From Hexactinellida sp. DTS-2022 (lineage: Eukaryota > Porifera > Hexactinellida), in assembly GCA_028753945.1 (NCBI GenBank), contig JAPNXP010000007.1:124001-188000 (forward strand): a DNA stretch of 64,000 nt. The letters are read 5' to 3'. This document shows, piece by piece, positions 10,132 to 18,891 of the stretch. Positions within the stretch are counted from its first letter, which is position 1; every line of letters starts with the position of its first letter. A program made the translations under genes and the position numbers. The notes under the pieces were generated by a model that was not told the DNA's origin, made no database searches, and saw only the letters and a list, made by a program, of their open reading frames with translations.

Positions 10132-13100
10132 TCAGGGGGAGACAGGGGTCGGTATCTTCTCCTCCTCGACCTGAACAGCTGATCCGGTGTCCGACACGGT
10201 AGACACCTGTAGAGGCAGCCCCTGGGAGAGCTCCTCTCTCGGCAGCTTACGGAGCTTGCGGGGGGAAATAGCCCCCTCCGATACACCTAGGGGTAGGGGG
10301 GGGGGGGGGGGGTAAAGTGGAACCCAAGAATGGTAAATAATGATTTTAAAAAATAAAATAAAAATAAAAATCCCAGGAATGGTAAAATAATGATTTTTAA
10401 AAAATAAAATAAAAATCAATTGATTTAAAGTTGATTTTTACTACGTATTTGAAATGGTGAAACCTATTTCAATCGTAGTTATTTCGACGTAATATTACAA
10501 AGTAAACATACTGCGAAATTTGCAATTGAATACCTATTATATAATTTGAGTTATGTTCATTCAAATCAATGATTTAAATTTCCCAAAAAAATAAAAAATC
10601 CTAAATTTTCCTAGCCTGGTGGAAACTAATAGTACTTATAGAGAGGTACACAAAATAGAGGTACAGTGGATGCCGGTTATATGAATATAGTCGGGAACTG
10701 CAAATACAGTAGTTACTTATAGAAATGGGATAAAGTGAGAATAAACTGTTTATACTAATCTAGCTATCTAGCTATCGAACTAATCTTTTTCTTTTTAGAC
10801 ACTTGTTAAAATGGGAAGATATTAGAATAATCTATCTATAATACAGTAATACCTCCAAGAAATGAACAACAAAATTTTTTCTCGGTCCCAAATTTTCCAA
10901 TTGCTTTAGACACATACTTGAACTAAATACAGTACATACTTGCTAGTCCGAACAGGACATAATTAGAGAACAGATAGTTGTACAGTATAACCCGGTTATA
11001 ACGTTATAACCGGAACCTAAATAGTTACTTATAGAGAGGTGTTAAATACAGACAGGTCTGCTTATGTAAAGCATTTTTTAATTTGCTTATTATGAAAAGA
11101 GAACCTCGTAATTAATACGAGTACCAGGGGACCGTCAAAATGTGTTCGCCTTACCCGGAATTCGTATTAACCAATAACATTTGTATTTAAAAGGCTTTGA
11201 AGGGGACTGAAATAGTGAACGTATTAACCGTGTTCCTACTAACGAGGTTATACTGTATAGTGAAACTGAAACTATAGTATAGTTTCTTAAAGAGAGGTGT
11301 TATAAGGGAGCCACCTAAAAGTGGCATACACATACAGAGAGAGATAGAGAAAGTAGCTTACATGGGAACATGGAGAGGTTCTTCTTAATGTTGTTGTGCT
11401 CCTTGAACTCAGATTCCCACATAGAAGTTGAGTACTGAGGCTTAACCGATTTGAGTCTCTGTAAAGTCTTGAGGTTCTCACCTGATATCTTGTGGAATTC
11501 CAATACCCGCTTCTCGTAGTTAAGACTACGGGGTTTGTAGTCATTCATGTGATCGGTTCGCCCTAAAACAAAGTACAGTCAACTCCGCTTAATAGAGCCA
11601 CCGGTTAATAGATTTCTCCGCTTAATCGGGTTAAAATTTCACAGGATTTATAGGACATAATTACAGTTTGGCTTACAATATTTTCGGTTAATCGGTTTCT
11701 CCGCTTAATCGGGTCAAAACAAAACAAAACAAAAAGTAATAGTAAATAATAAAGTACAGTTGAAACCGGTTATTTCTAACATTTTTTCAGATAAAAAAGT
11801 TGAGAAAAAAACCGCTGGAAAATACTAGTAAAGTTGGAATTTCTTACAAAAGATTGCATCGCTAATGTTAGAATAAACCGGTTTCAACTGTAATACCTAT
11901 TCATGTATAACTAGTCTTATTTCGTTAGTAGGGACACCAGGGGATCTTATACAATATACCTTATATCAATTCGTAATAATAGTGAGTATTAAAAGGCATT
12001 GAAGGGACCAGAACTAAATACAGTAGAACCTCGTTAGTAGGAATACGGTTAATACGAACACTATTTCAGTCCCCTTCAAAGGCTTTCAATACAAATGATA
12101 TTGGTTAATACGAATTCCGGATAAGGCGAACGCATTTTGACGGTCCCCTGGTGTTCGTACTAACGAGGTTCTACTGTATCAACCTTGTTCTAACATGTAT
12201 GATTATTTGATTATTTCTAGGTGTCAAATGTACCCCTTGAAATATGGTACCAACTAAGTTATAAAGAACACCCATGGGACCTAAAATGTTCCGTAATACA
12301 TAATTAATTAAGACATATTAACCGTTATTATAATCCGGCACAATAGATATAGATATAGGGAGTTAGTGGCTGATAATACGACGGTCTTGCTATAAGTATT
12401 CCCTTTGTTCTATGAGTACTCGCAAACGCTGAATCACATTAACTGTCCCTACATTAATGTGATACAATGGAACATGATATACACATAAGGACAATACAGT
12501 AGACTCTGTTAATAGGAACACCAGGGGACCGTCTTATATGTTCGTATTATCCGGGATTCGTATTAACCGGAGTCACTTGCATGCATTTGTATAGGCTAGG
12601 GGAATTAACCTTGTACTCCTTAACCGATATTTCCCTTATCCGTGTTACAAAAGAGTTTAACAAAGAATTAGACAGACGAATTTCTAATTATAGAAAGTTG
12701 TTCCGTTTGATACAAAAGACGCATTATAACTATCGAAAAAAGTGTCTTTCTAGTCCATTAAAATTCCAAATAACCATTCGTGTATCCAAGTATGTGTCAG
12801 CCACATTTAATCTAGCCAGTATATATTGGAACCAAAATATGTCTATAGAGTAGCAATGAATTGAAATACTGCAATGACACAAGTAAAGACAATACACTAT
12901 AAGGAAATACCTTTGCTAGTTACTAGGTTATTCTATAATATTGCACTCGAATAAATAGTCTACTAGACAAGTTGGCGGTTTCACAGCTAGTAGATTGCGT
13001 AGCATTCCAACTGCGCATGACCGTAGCTAAGCAAATGTAGTATAAGTTAATAGAATTAATAGATATGTAGAAATGGAACATTGTAAAGGGTCTGTTCAAA

Positions 13101-15699
13101 AGAAAGGTGACAACAAATTGTGTCTTTTCCGGACACTTTCCGGTATGGTTATATTCACGTGTTGGTTCATATCATTGGTGGCTATTCCAGCTCCACTTTT
13201 CAACCACTTAACACCTCAGTTAAACAACTCAATTAACGATATTCTCCTGGACAAATTGAACCTTTCAACCTATACCATAACATGTCCACAACATTATATA
13301 TACTCCCAACAAGCAAACAAATGCCAACTCTTATGCGGTAATTATAAAATCTTATTTCCAAAACTTAATCTATTCAAGCGAGTGTTTATAAGTGCAATTG
13401 CTATTGTTAACATTGGAATTACATTATTGGCCATTGCTAGATGGATTCGTATAAGAAAACAAACGAAATTCCAACATCACCCGATTATAATAGGTGTTAT
13501 TGTCAACTTAATACAAGCCATATTTATAGGAATACCAGATATAATCGGGGGCAACATTATATACTGTGGGGGGGTACAAATAGATTATGACACCTTTAAC
13601 AACATTCCATCGATACAGCTGCATATTTTAGGAGGATTTCTAACATTTCTGGGTTTGTCAAACCGGTTATGGTTCACTATGGCATTGGTACTTATTTTAA
13701 TTTCAGTCACATTTCCAATGAGTGATATATTTAGAAGCAGGAAGAAAAAGCTATTTATAGTAACATTAGAGGTGATTATTTGTGTCGCGTATCCCTTGAC
13801 ATCCGCTTTGGCACCTTTTGTACCATTTTCGGGTTACAGATTATCACAGGAAATCATGTTACCATTGCCAGCCAATACTATAATAGGTATATTATGTTCG
13901 AGTATTCCACACTTGATTATATCGCCCGTCACTATGAGTCTTGTTGTTATTATTGTTTACAAGATACGCAGTCAAATGCAGCTCGTAAACAACAACATAA
14001 TGAAACCACAAAATGTCCACCCCCTAGAAAAGCGACTCATGTTTTTCTCTATCATATATTTCCTGCTTAACCTCCTAATTACAGTATCCTATATAACAAA
14101 ATCGATTCGACAACATTCAATAGATCGCGATCTTAATAGCTACCTTGCTTTACAAACTCTACAAAGTCCATACGCCTATAAAAACGACCCTTATTCCACC
14201 CCCATTAACAAAACCCTGTCACTATTGACCCCCAATGATCAGTTGTTAATTGAAGAGGTACAAAAGCCAATTGCAGTTTACCTACACGGGATTGGCATAC
14301 GCCTACAGTTTATACTAGTCCTGTCTGTTCTTAATATCTCGTGCCAGAAACCTGGATTCTGTAAGAAGAAACAGAAAGCTAATCAGGTTATACAGAACCC
14401 AGGAGCAAAGCTGTAAACCGTATTGTCAACCATGGATTGTAGATTGTATGTAATGTTTTATTTATTTGGATTGTTATATTAAGTGCACGCAAGTACCTGT
14501 ATATTATAGATATTTATTAAGGTTATGAAATACTTAGAACCCGGCTAACACCTTATAATGTGATTTTAATGCACTAAGAAAGTGTTTTAACATCAAAAAT
14601 GTATTTGTAAAGCGGTGTTTTATATTACTAAGTTTTGGTCGATATAATAAGCCCTTTATTATATAGGAGACCGCCGAAATATGTTCGTATTATCCGGAAT
14701 TCGTATTAACCGGAGTCACTTGCATGCACATGTATAGGCTAGGGGAATTAAACCTTGTATTTATAATGCTTGTGGTTAATTAAGGATTCAGAAAAATCTA
14801 AAACTTTGGGTGTGCATATTAGTGCATCTTGTTCCGATTACAACAGTTGCTATATGTTATACCAAGCTTTACTTAGCTACTGTATATTATGTTAAATTGT
14901 GGACTCTACTTAAGATTAATCACATACTAACACCTGTGGCCTATAAATATGATTAATCACGTATTAACACCTGTGGACTCTACTTATGATTAATCACATA
15001 CTAACACCTGTGGCCTATAAATATGATTAATCACGTATTAACACCTGTGGACTCTACTTATGATTAATCACATATTAACACCTGTGGACTCTACTTATGA
15101 TTAATCACATATTAACACCTGTGGCCTATAATATGATTAATCACATACTAACACCTGTGGCCTATAAATATGATTAATCACGTATTAACACCTGTGGACT
15201 CTACTTATGATTAATCACATATTAACACCTGTGGACTCTACTTATGATTAATCACATATTAACACCTGTGGCCTATAATATGATTAATCACATACTAACA
15301 CCTGCGGCCTATAAATATGATTAATCACATATTAACATCTGCGGTCTATATCTATGATTAATCACATATTAACACCTGCGGTCTATATCTATGATTAATC
15401 ACATATTAACACCTGTGGCCTCTACTTATGATTAATCACATATTAACACCTGTGGACAGCATTATATGGTGCATCCTATGTGCTAGCTCTCTATTATGTC
15501 GCGTAATCTGATCCTCCCTTTCCTTCCCCATTTGTACTTTCTTAGCTTTCTGTCTGATATGCAGGAAAGCTGGCGGCTGTTTGGTGTCCACTGTCGGTTT
15601 AATGGAGCGAACCTTGTCTCTGTGAGCCGTGAAGCGCATTGAGTCCCATTTCTTCTGAAGGGTCTTGTTGCAAGCGGCACCAGGGGGCGCGTGTGACAT
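10132..15699 (-). CDS. CFAP97D1: CFAP97D/hemingway-family axonemal protein
   Basis: Three exons (complement 15699-15450, 11562-11362, 10286-10132) join in phase to 201 residues plus TGA. Exon 1 has the family signature QKKWDSMRFTAHRDKVRSIK, then a VDTKQPPAF segment and a basic helix ending HNRELAHRMHHIM. The junction continues into STGRTDHMNDYKPRSLNYEK. Exon 2 ends with YSTSMWESEFKEHNNIKKNL and FPC, as in CFAP97D proteins. Exon 3 is a charged tail ending PTPVSP. Relatives act in sperm or ciliary axoneme maintenance. Intron 1 (11563-15449) contains a complete opposite-strand 7TM gene and begins inside a 37-bp minisatellite. The acceptor of exon 3 follows a 17-base C tract (sense). CFAP97D1 versus CFAP97D2 cannot be decided here. 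Confidence 0.85.
10296..10312. repeat. 17-base homopolymeric G run (C on the coding strand)
   Basis: An uninterrupted run of 17 G. On the minus strand it is a poly-C tract ending nine bases before exon 3 of the CFAP97D-like gene, where it probably serves as the polypyrimidine tract. Homopolymer length may be uncertain in the assembly. Confidence 0.8.
11100..11257. mobile_element. MITE family A joined to a family H fragment
   Basis: A family H-like start ('cagacaggtctgcttatgta', about 11048) runs into a family A body (ggggaccgtcaaaatgtgtt) and ends ACTAACGAGGTTATACTG. It looks like one MITE inserted in another, in the intron between CFAP97D exons 2 and 3. Confidence 0.5.
11576..11723. mobile_element. 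MITE family B, right end missing
   Basis: Starts CAGTCAACTCCGCTTAATAG, 13 bp from the 3' splice site of CFAP97D exon 2. It has two 'tttctccgcttaatcgggt' blocks and then decays into an (AAAAC)n tract, without a right TIR. Confidence 0.55.
11757..11890. mobile_element. MITE family D (CAGTTGAAACCGGTTATTTC)
   Basis: Inverted ends CAGTTGAAACCGGTTATTTC and AATAAACCGGTTTCAACTG, flanked by TA. The interior reads 'gttggaatttcttacaaaag'. Other copies lie at 18415 and 20899. Confidence 0.65.
12021..12176. mobile_element. MITE family A, complete copy
   Basis: CAGTAGAACCTCGTTAGTAG to the inverse CTAACGAGGTTCTACTG, flanked by TA on both sides (12019-12020 and 12177-12178). It is the cleanest copy in the window and a good reference for TIR and target site. 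Confidence 0.75.
12497..12660. mobile_element. MITE family F block (GCATGCATTTGTATAGGCTA)
   Basis: Starts CAGTAGACTCTGTTAATAGG, with 'caggggaccgtcttatatgt', 'gcatgcatttgtataggcta' and 'taaccgatatttcccttatc'. It is truncated on the right. The surrounding 12180-13072 holds no supported exon; it is the upstream region of the 7TM gene. Confidence 0.5.
13073..14416 (+). CDS. Seven-transmembrane receptor-like protein, single exon
   Basis: A 447-residue intronless frame. A hydrophobic segment at about 22-42 may be a signal anchor. A short ectodomain follows with likely N-glycosylation sites (NNS, NLS) and a Cys cluster (CPQHYIYSQQANKCQLLCG). Then come seven hydrophobic stretches at about 103-126, 137-161, 186-222, 232-256, 268-300, 323-345 and 402-425. 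Basic residues lie in the short loops (ARWIRIRKQTK, FRSRKKK), and there is a basic Cys/Lys-rich tail. The topology suggests a GPCR. I see no rhodopsin-class DRY or NPxxY motif; a distant frizzled/class-F-like or lineage-specific orphan family is possible. The gene lies antisense inside intron 1 of the CFAP97D-like gene. The first ATG (13073) precedes the hydrophobic segment and is taken as the start. Confidence 0.7.
   Translation: MEHCKGSVQKKGDNKLCLFRTLSGMVIFTCWFISLVAIPAPLFNHLTPQLNNSINDILLDKLNLSTYTITCPQHYIYSQQANKCQLLCGNYKILFPKLNLFKRVFISAIAIVNIGITLLAIARWIRIRKQTKFQHHPIIIGVIVNLIQAIFIGIPDIIGGNIIYCGGVQIDYDTFNNIPSIQLHILGGFLTFLGLSNRLWFTMALVLILISVTFPMSDIFRSRKKKLFIVTLEVIICVAYPLTSALAPFVPFSGYRLSQEIMLPLPANTIIGILCSSIPHLIISPVTMSLVVIIVYKIRSQMQLVNNNIMKPQNVHPLEKRLMFFSIIYFLLNLLITVSYITKSIRQHSIDRDLNSYLALQTLQSPYAYKNDPYSTPINKTLSLLTPNDQLLIEEVQKPIAVYLHGIGIRLQFILVLSVLNISCQKPGFCKKKQKANQVIQNPGAKL
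14700..14890. mobile_element. MITE family F fragment
   Basis: Contains 'acttgcatgcacatgtatag', 'taatgcttgtggttaattaa' and 'agtgcatcttgttccgatta'. The right edge abuts the 37-bp minisatellite. Confidence 0.5.
14899..15455. repeat. 37-bp minisatellite, about 15 copies, carrying a splice donor
   Basis: About 15 tandem units of 36-37 bp: 'gattaatcacatattaacac' followed by 'ctgtggactctacttat' or 'ctgtggcctataaatat'. On the minus strand the unit begins GTGTTAATATGTG and ends TCCACAG. The first unit contains the real 5' splice site of CFAP97D exon 1 (TCCACAG|GTGTTAATA, junction 15450/15449), so every unit repeats a donor-like site. Confidence 0.85.
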
Positions 15700-15999
15700 G
15701 CTATTCGAATAATAATAACAAATAACAATAACACAACACAACTCAAAATAATGTTAATAAAATAAAATAATGATAACAACAAAAAAAAAATAAAGGCAGT
15801 GATTTCAATACTGGCTCACTACGTAGTCGGCATAGTAAAACAACAACAACAACAACAACAAATAAGTGATATAATTTGGTATAAAGAAATATCAAAAAAG
15901 TGATAATAAAATAAAATAACGTCTAAATTCAGTCCGAATGCTGTAACTAATTAGTGCATGGAACTACTAAATTCGATAGAACTCTATAATACAAAGGTT
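15700..15999. other. Intergenic, AAC-rich
   Basis: Upstream of the CFAP97D-like ATG and downstream of the first MATKMVE paralogue. It holds A-rich sequence and (CAA)n at about 15840-15860. I see no gene. Confidence 0.4.
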
Positions 16000-16929
16000 C
16001 TACTTACGAGTAACCATCACAAGTATTGCGTTCACTAATTCCCATGCTTCACCCACTGTTACGTTATTGCATTTATCAACAATTTGCTTAACGCAATAAG
16101 CTCTTATAGTAGATATCTGTTCATCTGAATTCCAATTATTTTCTGAATTAGTCTTTGCTAATTCAAACGTTTCTCTGTATTCCTTATAAGCCTTTATCGC
16201 AATGTCTATTACTGAAGTGCATATATATCCCTTAGGGCGGCCGTTCATAATAGTTTTTAAATACTCAATATTTGATTCGAGTTCTTGGCAACCTGTGAGT
16301 AAACTTTCTTTAAGGGAATATGCTTCTAACTCTATTCGTACCCGAAGAAATTCCTTTGATATTTTTCGCCTGTCGAAACTTTTCCTCCTCATCATATTTT
16401 CAACCATGCTCACAGTTCCATTAATAAATACAAAAAATGATTTTACAAGTTTATACAAACAAGGTAATGCTCCTACTTGTTCAATGTTGGATTCATCACC
16501 TGGTACAATCCTACTGCCTGTTTTCAATATATTATAGATGTCAACAAATTCATGGATTTGTTTTCCTATTGAGTCTAGCTCTGAGCTGGATTTAATACAT
16601 CGTATAATGAGGTCCCTTATTTCACATAGTGCATAATAATATTTATCAGGTTCAGCTAGCAAATTCTGGTCATAATGACTTAGGAATCTTTCCTTGGGAG
16701 TAGAAAATATTTTCTTAATAGCCTTAACTAGATAGTCTCTTGCTGTATAAATAGATGTACAACCTGTATTTAATTCTGTAGTATATTTCTTTAGTTTACA
16801 AAGGTTCACGTCGATATCTTGTAACCTACCATCAATCTTGTTAGCTAACTTCTTAACCTCATCGGTAGCAACATCGGAGATAATATCGGAAATTTTTAAT
16901 GTGGTTTTCTCAACCATTTTCGTAGCCAT
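16000..16929 (-). CDS. Helical protein of unknown family, MATKMVE paralogue 1
   Basis: A 309-residue frame starting MATKMVEKTTLKISDIISD. It is predicted mostly alpha-helical and rich in Lys, Glu and Ile, with scattered Cys, no signal peptide and no clear membrane segment. It is paralogous to the gene at 17411-18373: same N-terminus, a K(L)A(N/D)KI(D/N)G segment at about 27-34, and the same C-terminus (SEAWEL or GEAWEL, then AI..MV.RK). About 40 bp of 5' flank ('agctagttagtcagtaaaa') is also shared. The last codons read CGT AAG TAG and contain a canonical GTAAGT, so the frame may be a first coding exon that splices onward. I recognise no family and infer no function. Confidence 0.6.
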   Translation of the reverse strand: MATKMVEKTTLKISDIISDVATDEVKKLANKIDGRLQDIDVNLCKLKKYTTELNTGCTSIYTARDYLVKAIKKIFSTPKERFLSHYDQNLLAEPDKYYYALCEIRDLIIRCIKSSSELDSIGKQIHEFVDIYNILKTGSRIVPGDESNIEQVGALPCLYKLVKSFFVFINGTVSMVENMMRRKSFDRRKISKEFLRVRIELEAYSLKESLLTGCQELESNIEYLKTIMNGRPKGYICTSVIDIAIKAYKEYRETFELAKTNSENNWNSDEQISTIRAYCVKQIVDKCNNVTVGEAWELVNAILVMVTRK

Positions 16930-16971
16930 TAGAAGTACTACAGTAGCTAGTTAGTCAGTAAAATGCAAATA

Positions 16972-17160
16972 CAGTGAACTCTCGTTATAACTACGAATTA
17001 TGGGTTATTATTGAATCCGATAATTCTAAAATTACCCTGTAACTATAGTCAACTCTCGTTATAACGAAGTGCTTGGGACCTGTAAATCCCTTCGTTATAT
17101 CCGGAAATTCGTAATAAGCGGATAATAATTAATGCATTTAGTGCTCTAGGGGATAATCTG
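16972..17160. mobile_element. MITE family C fragments upstream of paralogue 1
   Basis: CAGTGAACTCTCGTTATAAC begins about 43 bp upstream of the ATG. A second partial copy, 'agtcaactctcgttataacg' with 'aagtgcttgggacctgtaaa', begins at about 17048. Both lack right ends. The rest of 16930-17410 is A-rich with (AAC)n. Confidence 0.5.
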
Positions 17161-17410
17161 TACAAAATCTATGGGAGTAACTCAATTTCGCGCGCCTATA
17201 TAACAACAACAACAATAAAACAACAAAAATGTAAATAACAATAACAAAATAATGATCATATAAAATAGTTTCAAAATAAAGTTCAGCAATAAAAACCAAA
17301 AACCAAAAACCAAAAAGAGTATAAACTAACTAATAGCTAACTACTAAATTCAATCGAACACACAAATACTGATAGTATAAATTCACATGGTATCAGATCA
17401 CGTAGAGTTA

Positions 17411-18373
17411 TCACTTACGTATAACCATCAAATGGATTGCATCCAGTAATTCCCATGCTTCGCTCTTGGAGATATTACTAAACCGATCCATTACAGGTTT
17501 GATGCAATTAGAAGCACCGTACTTCCTGATTTTCTTATGCAACTTTTCGTCCGATTTGTTTTCGTTTTCCGGATCATCACGCGCCTCCTCGTAAGTTCTC
17601 CAGTAGTCCTTATAGGCCTTCATTATTACGTTAATTTCTAGCTGATTATTGTTCTCTTCTTTGATATCTGTGAGTTGTTCCAACAACGAATCTAAATTCG
17701 CATTTATTCCGCTCGATTTAAATTCCAAGAAATATTCCTTAAACCCTTTTAGGATATTTTGTTCACCAGAAAAGAACTTGCAAATCCCTATCAGCCAGTT
17801 ACCCAATGTCTCCAGCCCTGAAGAGTGAGAACAAATTGACTCAATCTCCTTAATAACCTCATTAGTAAACCTTCTTAAAAGTTTTGTAAAAGCATTGTCA
17901 TTGCCTAGACTGAGAATATTTATTTTGACTTTTAAGAGTTCAGAATTATTTAATAGCTCGTCGCATTGTTGTCCCATTAAGTATAGCTCTGTGTGGCATT
18001 TAATACAACTCTTAATTAAGTCTCGTGTGTTAGCTAATTCCCTACAGCATTCCTCAGCTACAGTAAATTTATCAACTTGGTTCTTTCCCTGATTCGTTAT
18101 ATGTTCATCTTGGAATACTGTTACTGTTTCGATATTGATGTTTATGTTGCATAACATTTCATCGAGTTGTTTCCTTAGATCCATATTTTTAAGACTATCT
18201 CTCATTTTCCTAAGGGGGGCTAAAGTTTCCTCGTTAAACTCTTCAGTATCATTTCCGGCTAAAAAGCCATTGATTTTATCAGCTAACTTCCTAATCTCAC
18301 TGTTATTGGGTTCAGCAGCATCAATAATATCGGAATTTTCCAGAGTGGTGTCCTCAACCATTTTCGTAGCCAT
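17411..18373 (-). CDS. Helical protein of unknown family, MATKMVE paralogue 2
   Basis: A 320-residue frame starting MATKMVEDTTLENSDIIDA. It is mostly helical and acidic, with Cys in the middle (SCIKCHTELYLMGQQCDEL). The C-terminus SEAWELLDAIHLMVIRK matches paralogue 1. Overall divergence from its neighbour is high while both ends are conserved, which suggests an old tandem duplication under constraint at the termini. The final codons CGT AAG TGA again contain GTAAGT, with a different stop codon, so the donor hexamer is conserved beyond the need for the protein ending. It lies about 520 bp downstream of the eIF5B stop on the same strand. The function is unknown. Confidence 0.6.
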   Translation of the reverse strand: MATKMVEDTTLENSDIIDAAEPNNSEIRKLADKINGFLAGNDTEEFNEETLAPLRKMRDSLKNMDLRKQLDEMLCNININIETVTVFQDEHITNQGKNQVDKFTVAEECCRELANTRDLIKSCIKCHTELYLMGQQCDELLNNSELLKVKINILSLGNDNAFTKLLRRFTNEVIKEIESICSHSSGLETLGNWLIGICKFFSGEQNILKGFKEYFLEFKSSGINANLDSLLEQLTDIKEENNNQLEINVIMKAYKDYWRTYEEARDDPENENKSDEKLHKKIRKYGASNCIKPVMDRFSNISKSEAWELLDAIHLMVIRK

Positions 18374-18414
18374 TAGAAGTACAGTAGCTAGTTAGTCAGT
18401 AAAAATGCTAAATA

Positions 18415-18599
18415 CAGTTGAAACCGGTTTTTCTAACACCGGGTTTTTCTTACTAATCGGTTTTTTCTTTCTAACTTATATTCTAAATGTGTAAGAAATT
18501 CCAATTTTGTTTTATTTTCAATCGGTTTATTCTAACTATTCGATTAATCTTACTTTATCTCCATGCAAAGAATTGGTTAGAAAAAACCGGTTTCAACTG
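18415..18599. mobile_element. MITE family D upstream of paralogue 2
   Basis: CAGTTGAAACCGGTTTTTCT to its inverse AACCGGTTTCAACTG, flanked by TA, starting 42 bp upstream of the ATG of paralogue 2. This is the same relative position at which paralogue 1 carries a family C element. Confidence 0.65.
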
Positions 18600-18639
18600 T
18601 ACTTATATAAATTATACCCAGGCTTTCATAGGGGCTAAT

Positions 18640-18745
18640 TTTCAGCGCGCATAAATTAAGTTCGAATTCGCTAAGCGCGCCTAAATTACTAAATTTGTAC
18701 AAAGTCTATGGGAGTCTCTCAATTTTCGCGCGGCTAGAAAAATTT
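18640..18745. repeat. 'GCGCGCCTAAAT' repeat family copy
   Basis: Opposed 'cagcgcgcataaattaagtt' and 'tcaattttcgcgcggctaga' flank 'caaagtctatgggagtctct'. Similar copies occur near 4.1, 9.7, 17.2, 23.3, 49.7 and 62.8-63.0 kb. It is probably another MITE family, but its boundaries are not resolved. Confidence 0.4.
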
Positions 18746-18891
18746 CCTCTAAAATTAATGCGAGTCACGCTATATTTCACTAATTATCCACCATTCCAAT
18801 TAACCAGTAGAGTAACTAGGGTAATAACAGTTAACTAAACAAAGAGCAGTCTCTACAATCTATCTGCTACACTAGTGAGTTATTTAGAATT

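Larger units (their letters stand above)
18374..18891. other. Intergenic between eIF5B stop and paralogue 2
   Basis: It holds the short duplicated upstream segment of paralogue 2, a complete family D MITE and a copy of the 'gcgcgcctaaattactaaat' repeat. It includes the eIF5B 3' UTR. I see no clear polyadenylation signal. Confidence 0.45.

Noticed and set aside
12581-12853. 90-codon plus-strand frame upstream of the 7TM gene
   Set aside because: Its first part is MITE family F sequence and the rest has no recognisable composition or family.
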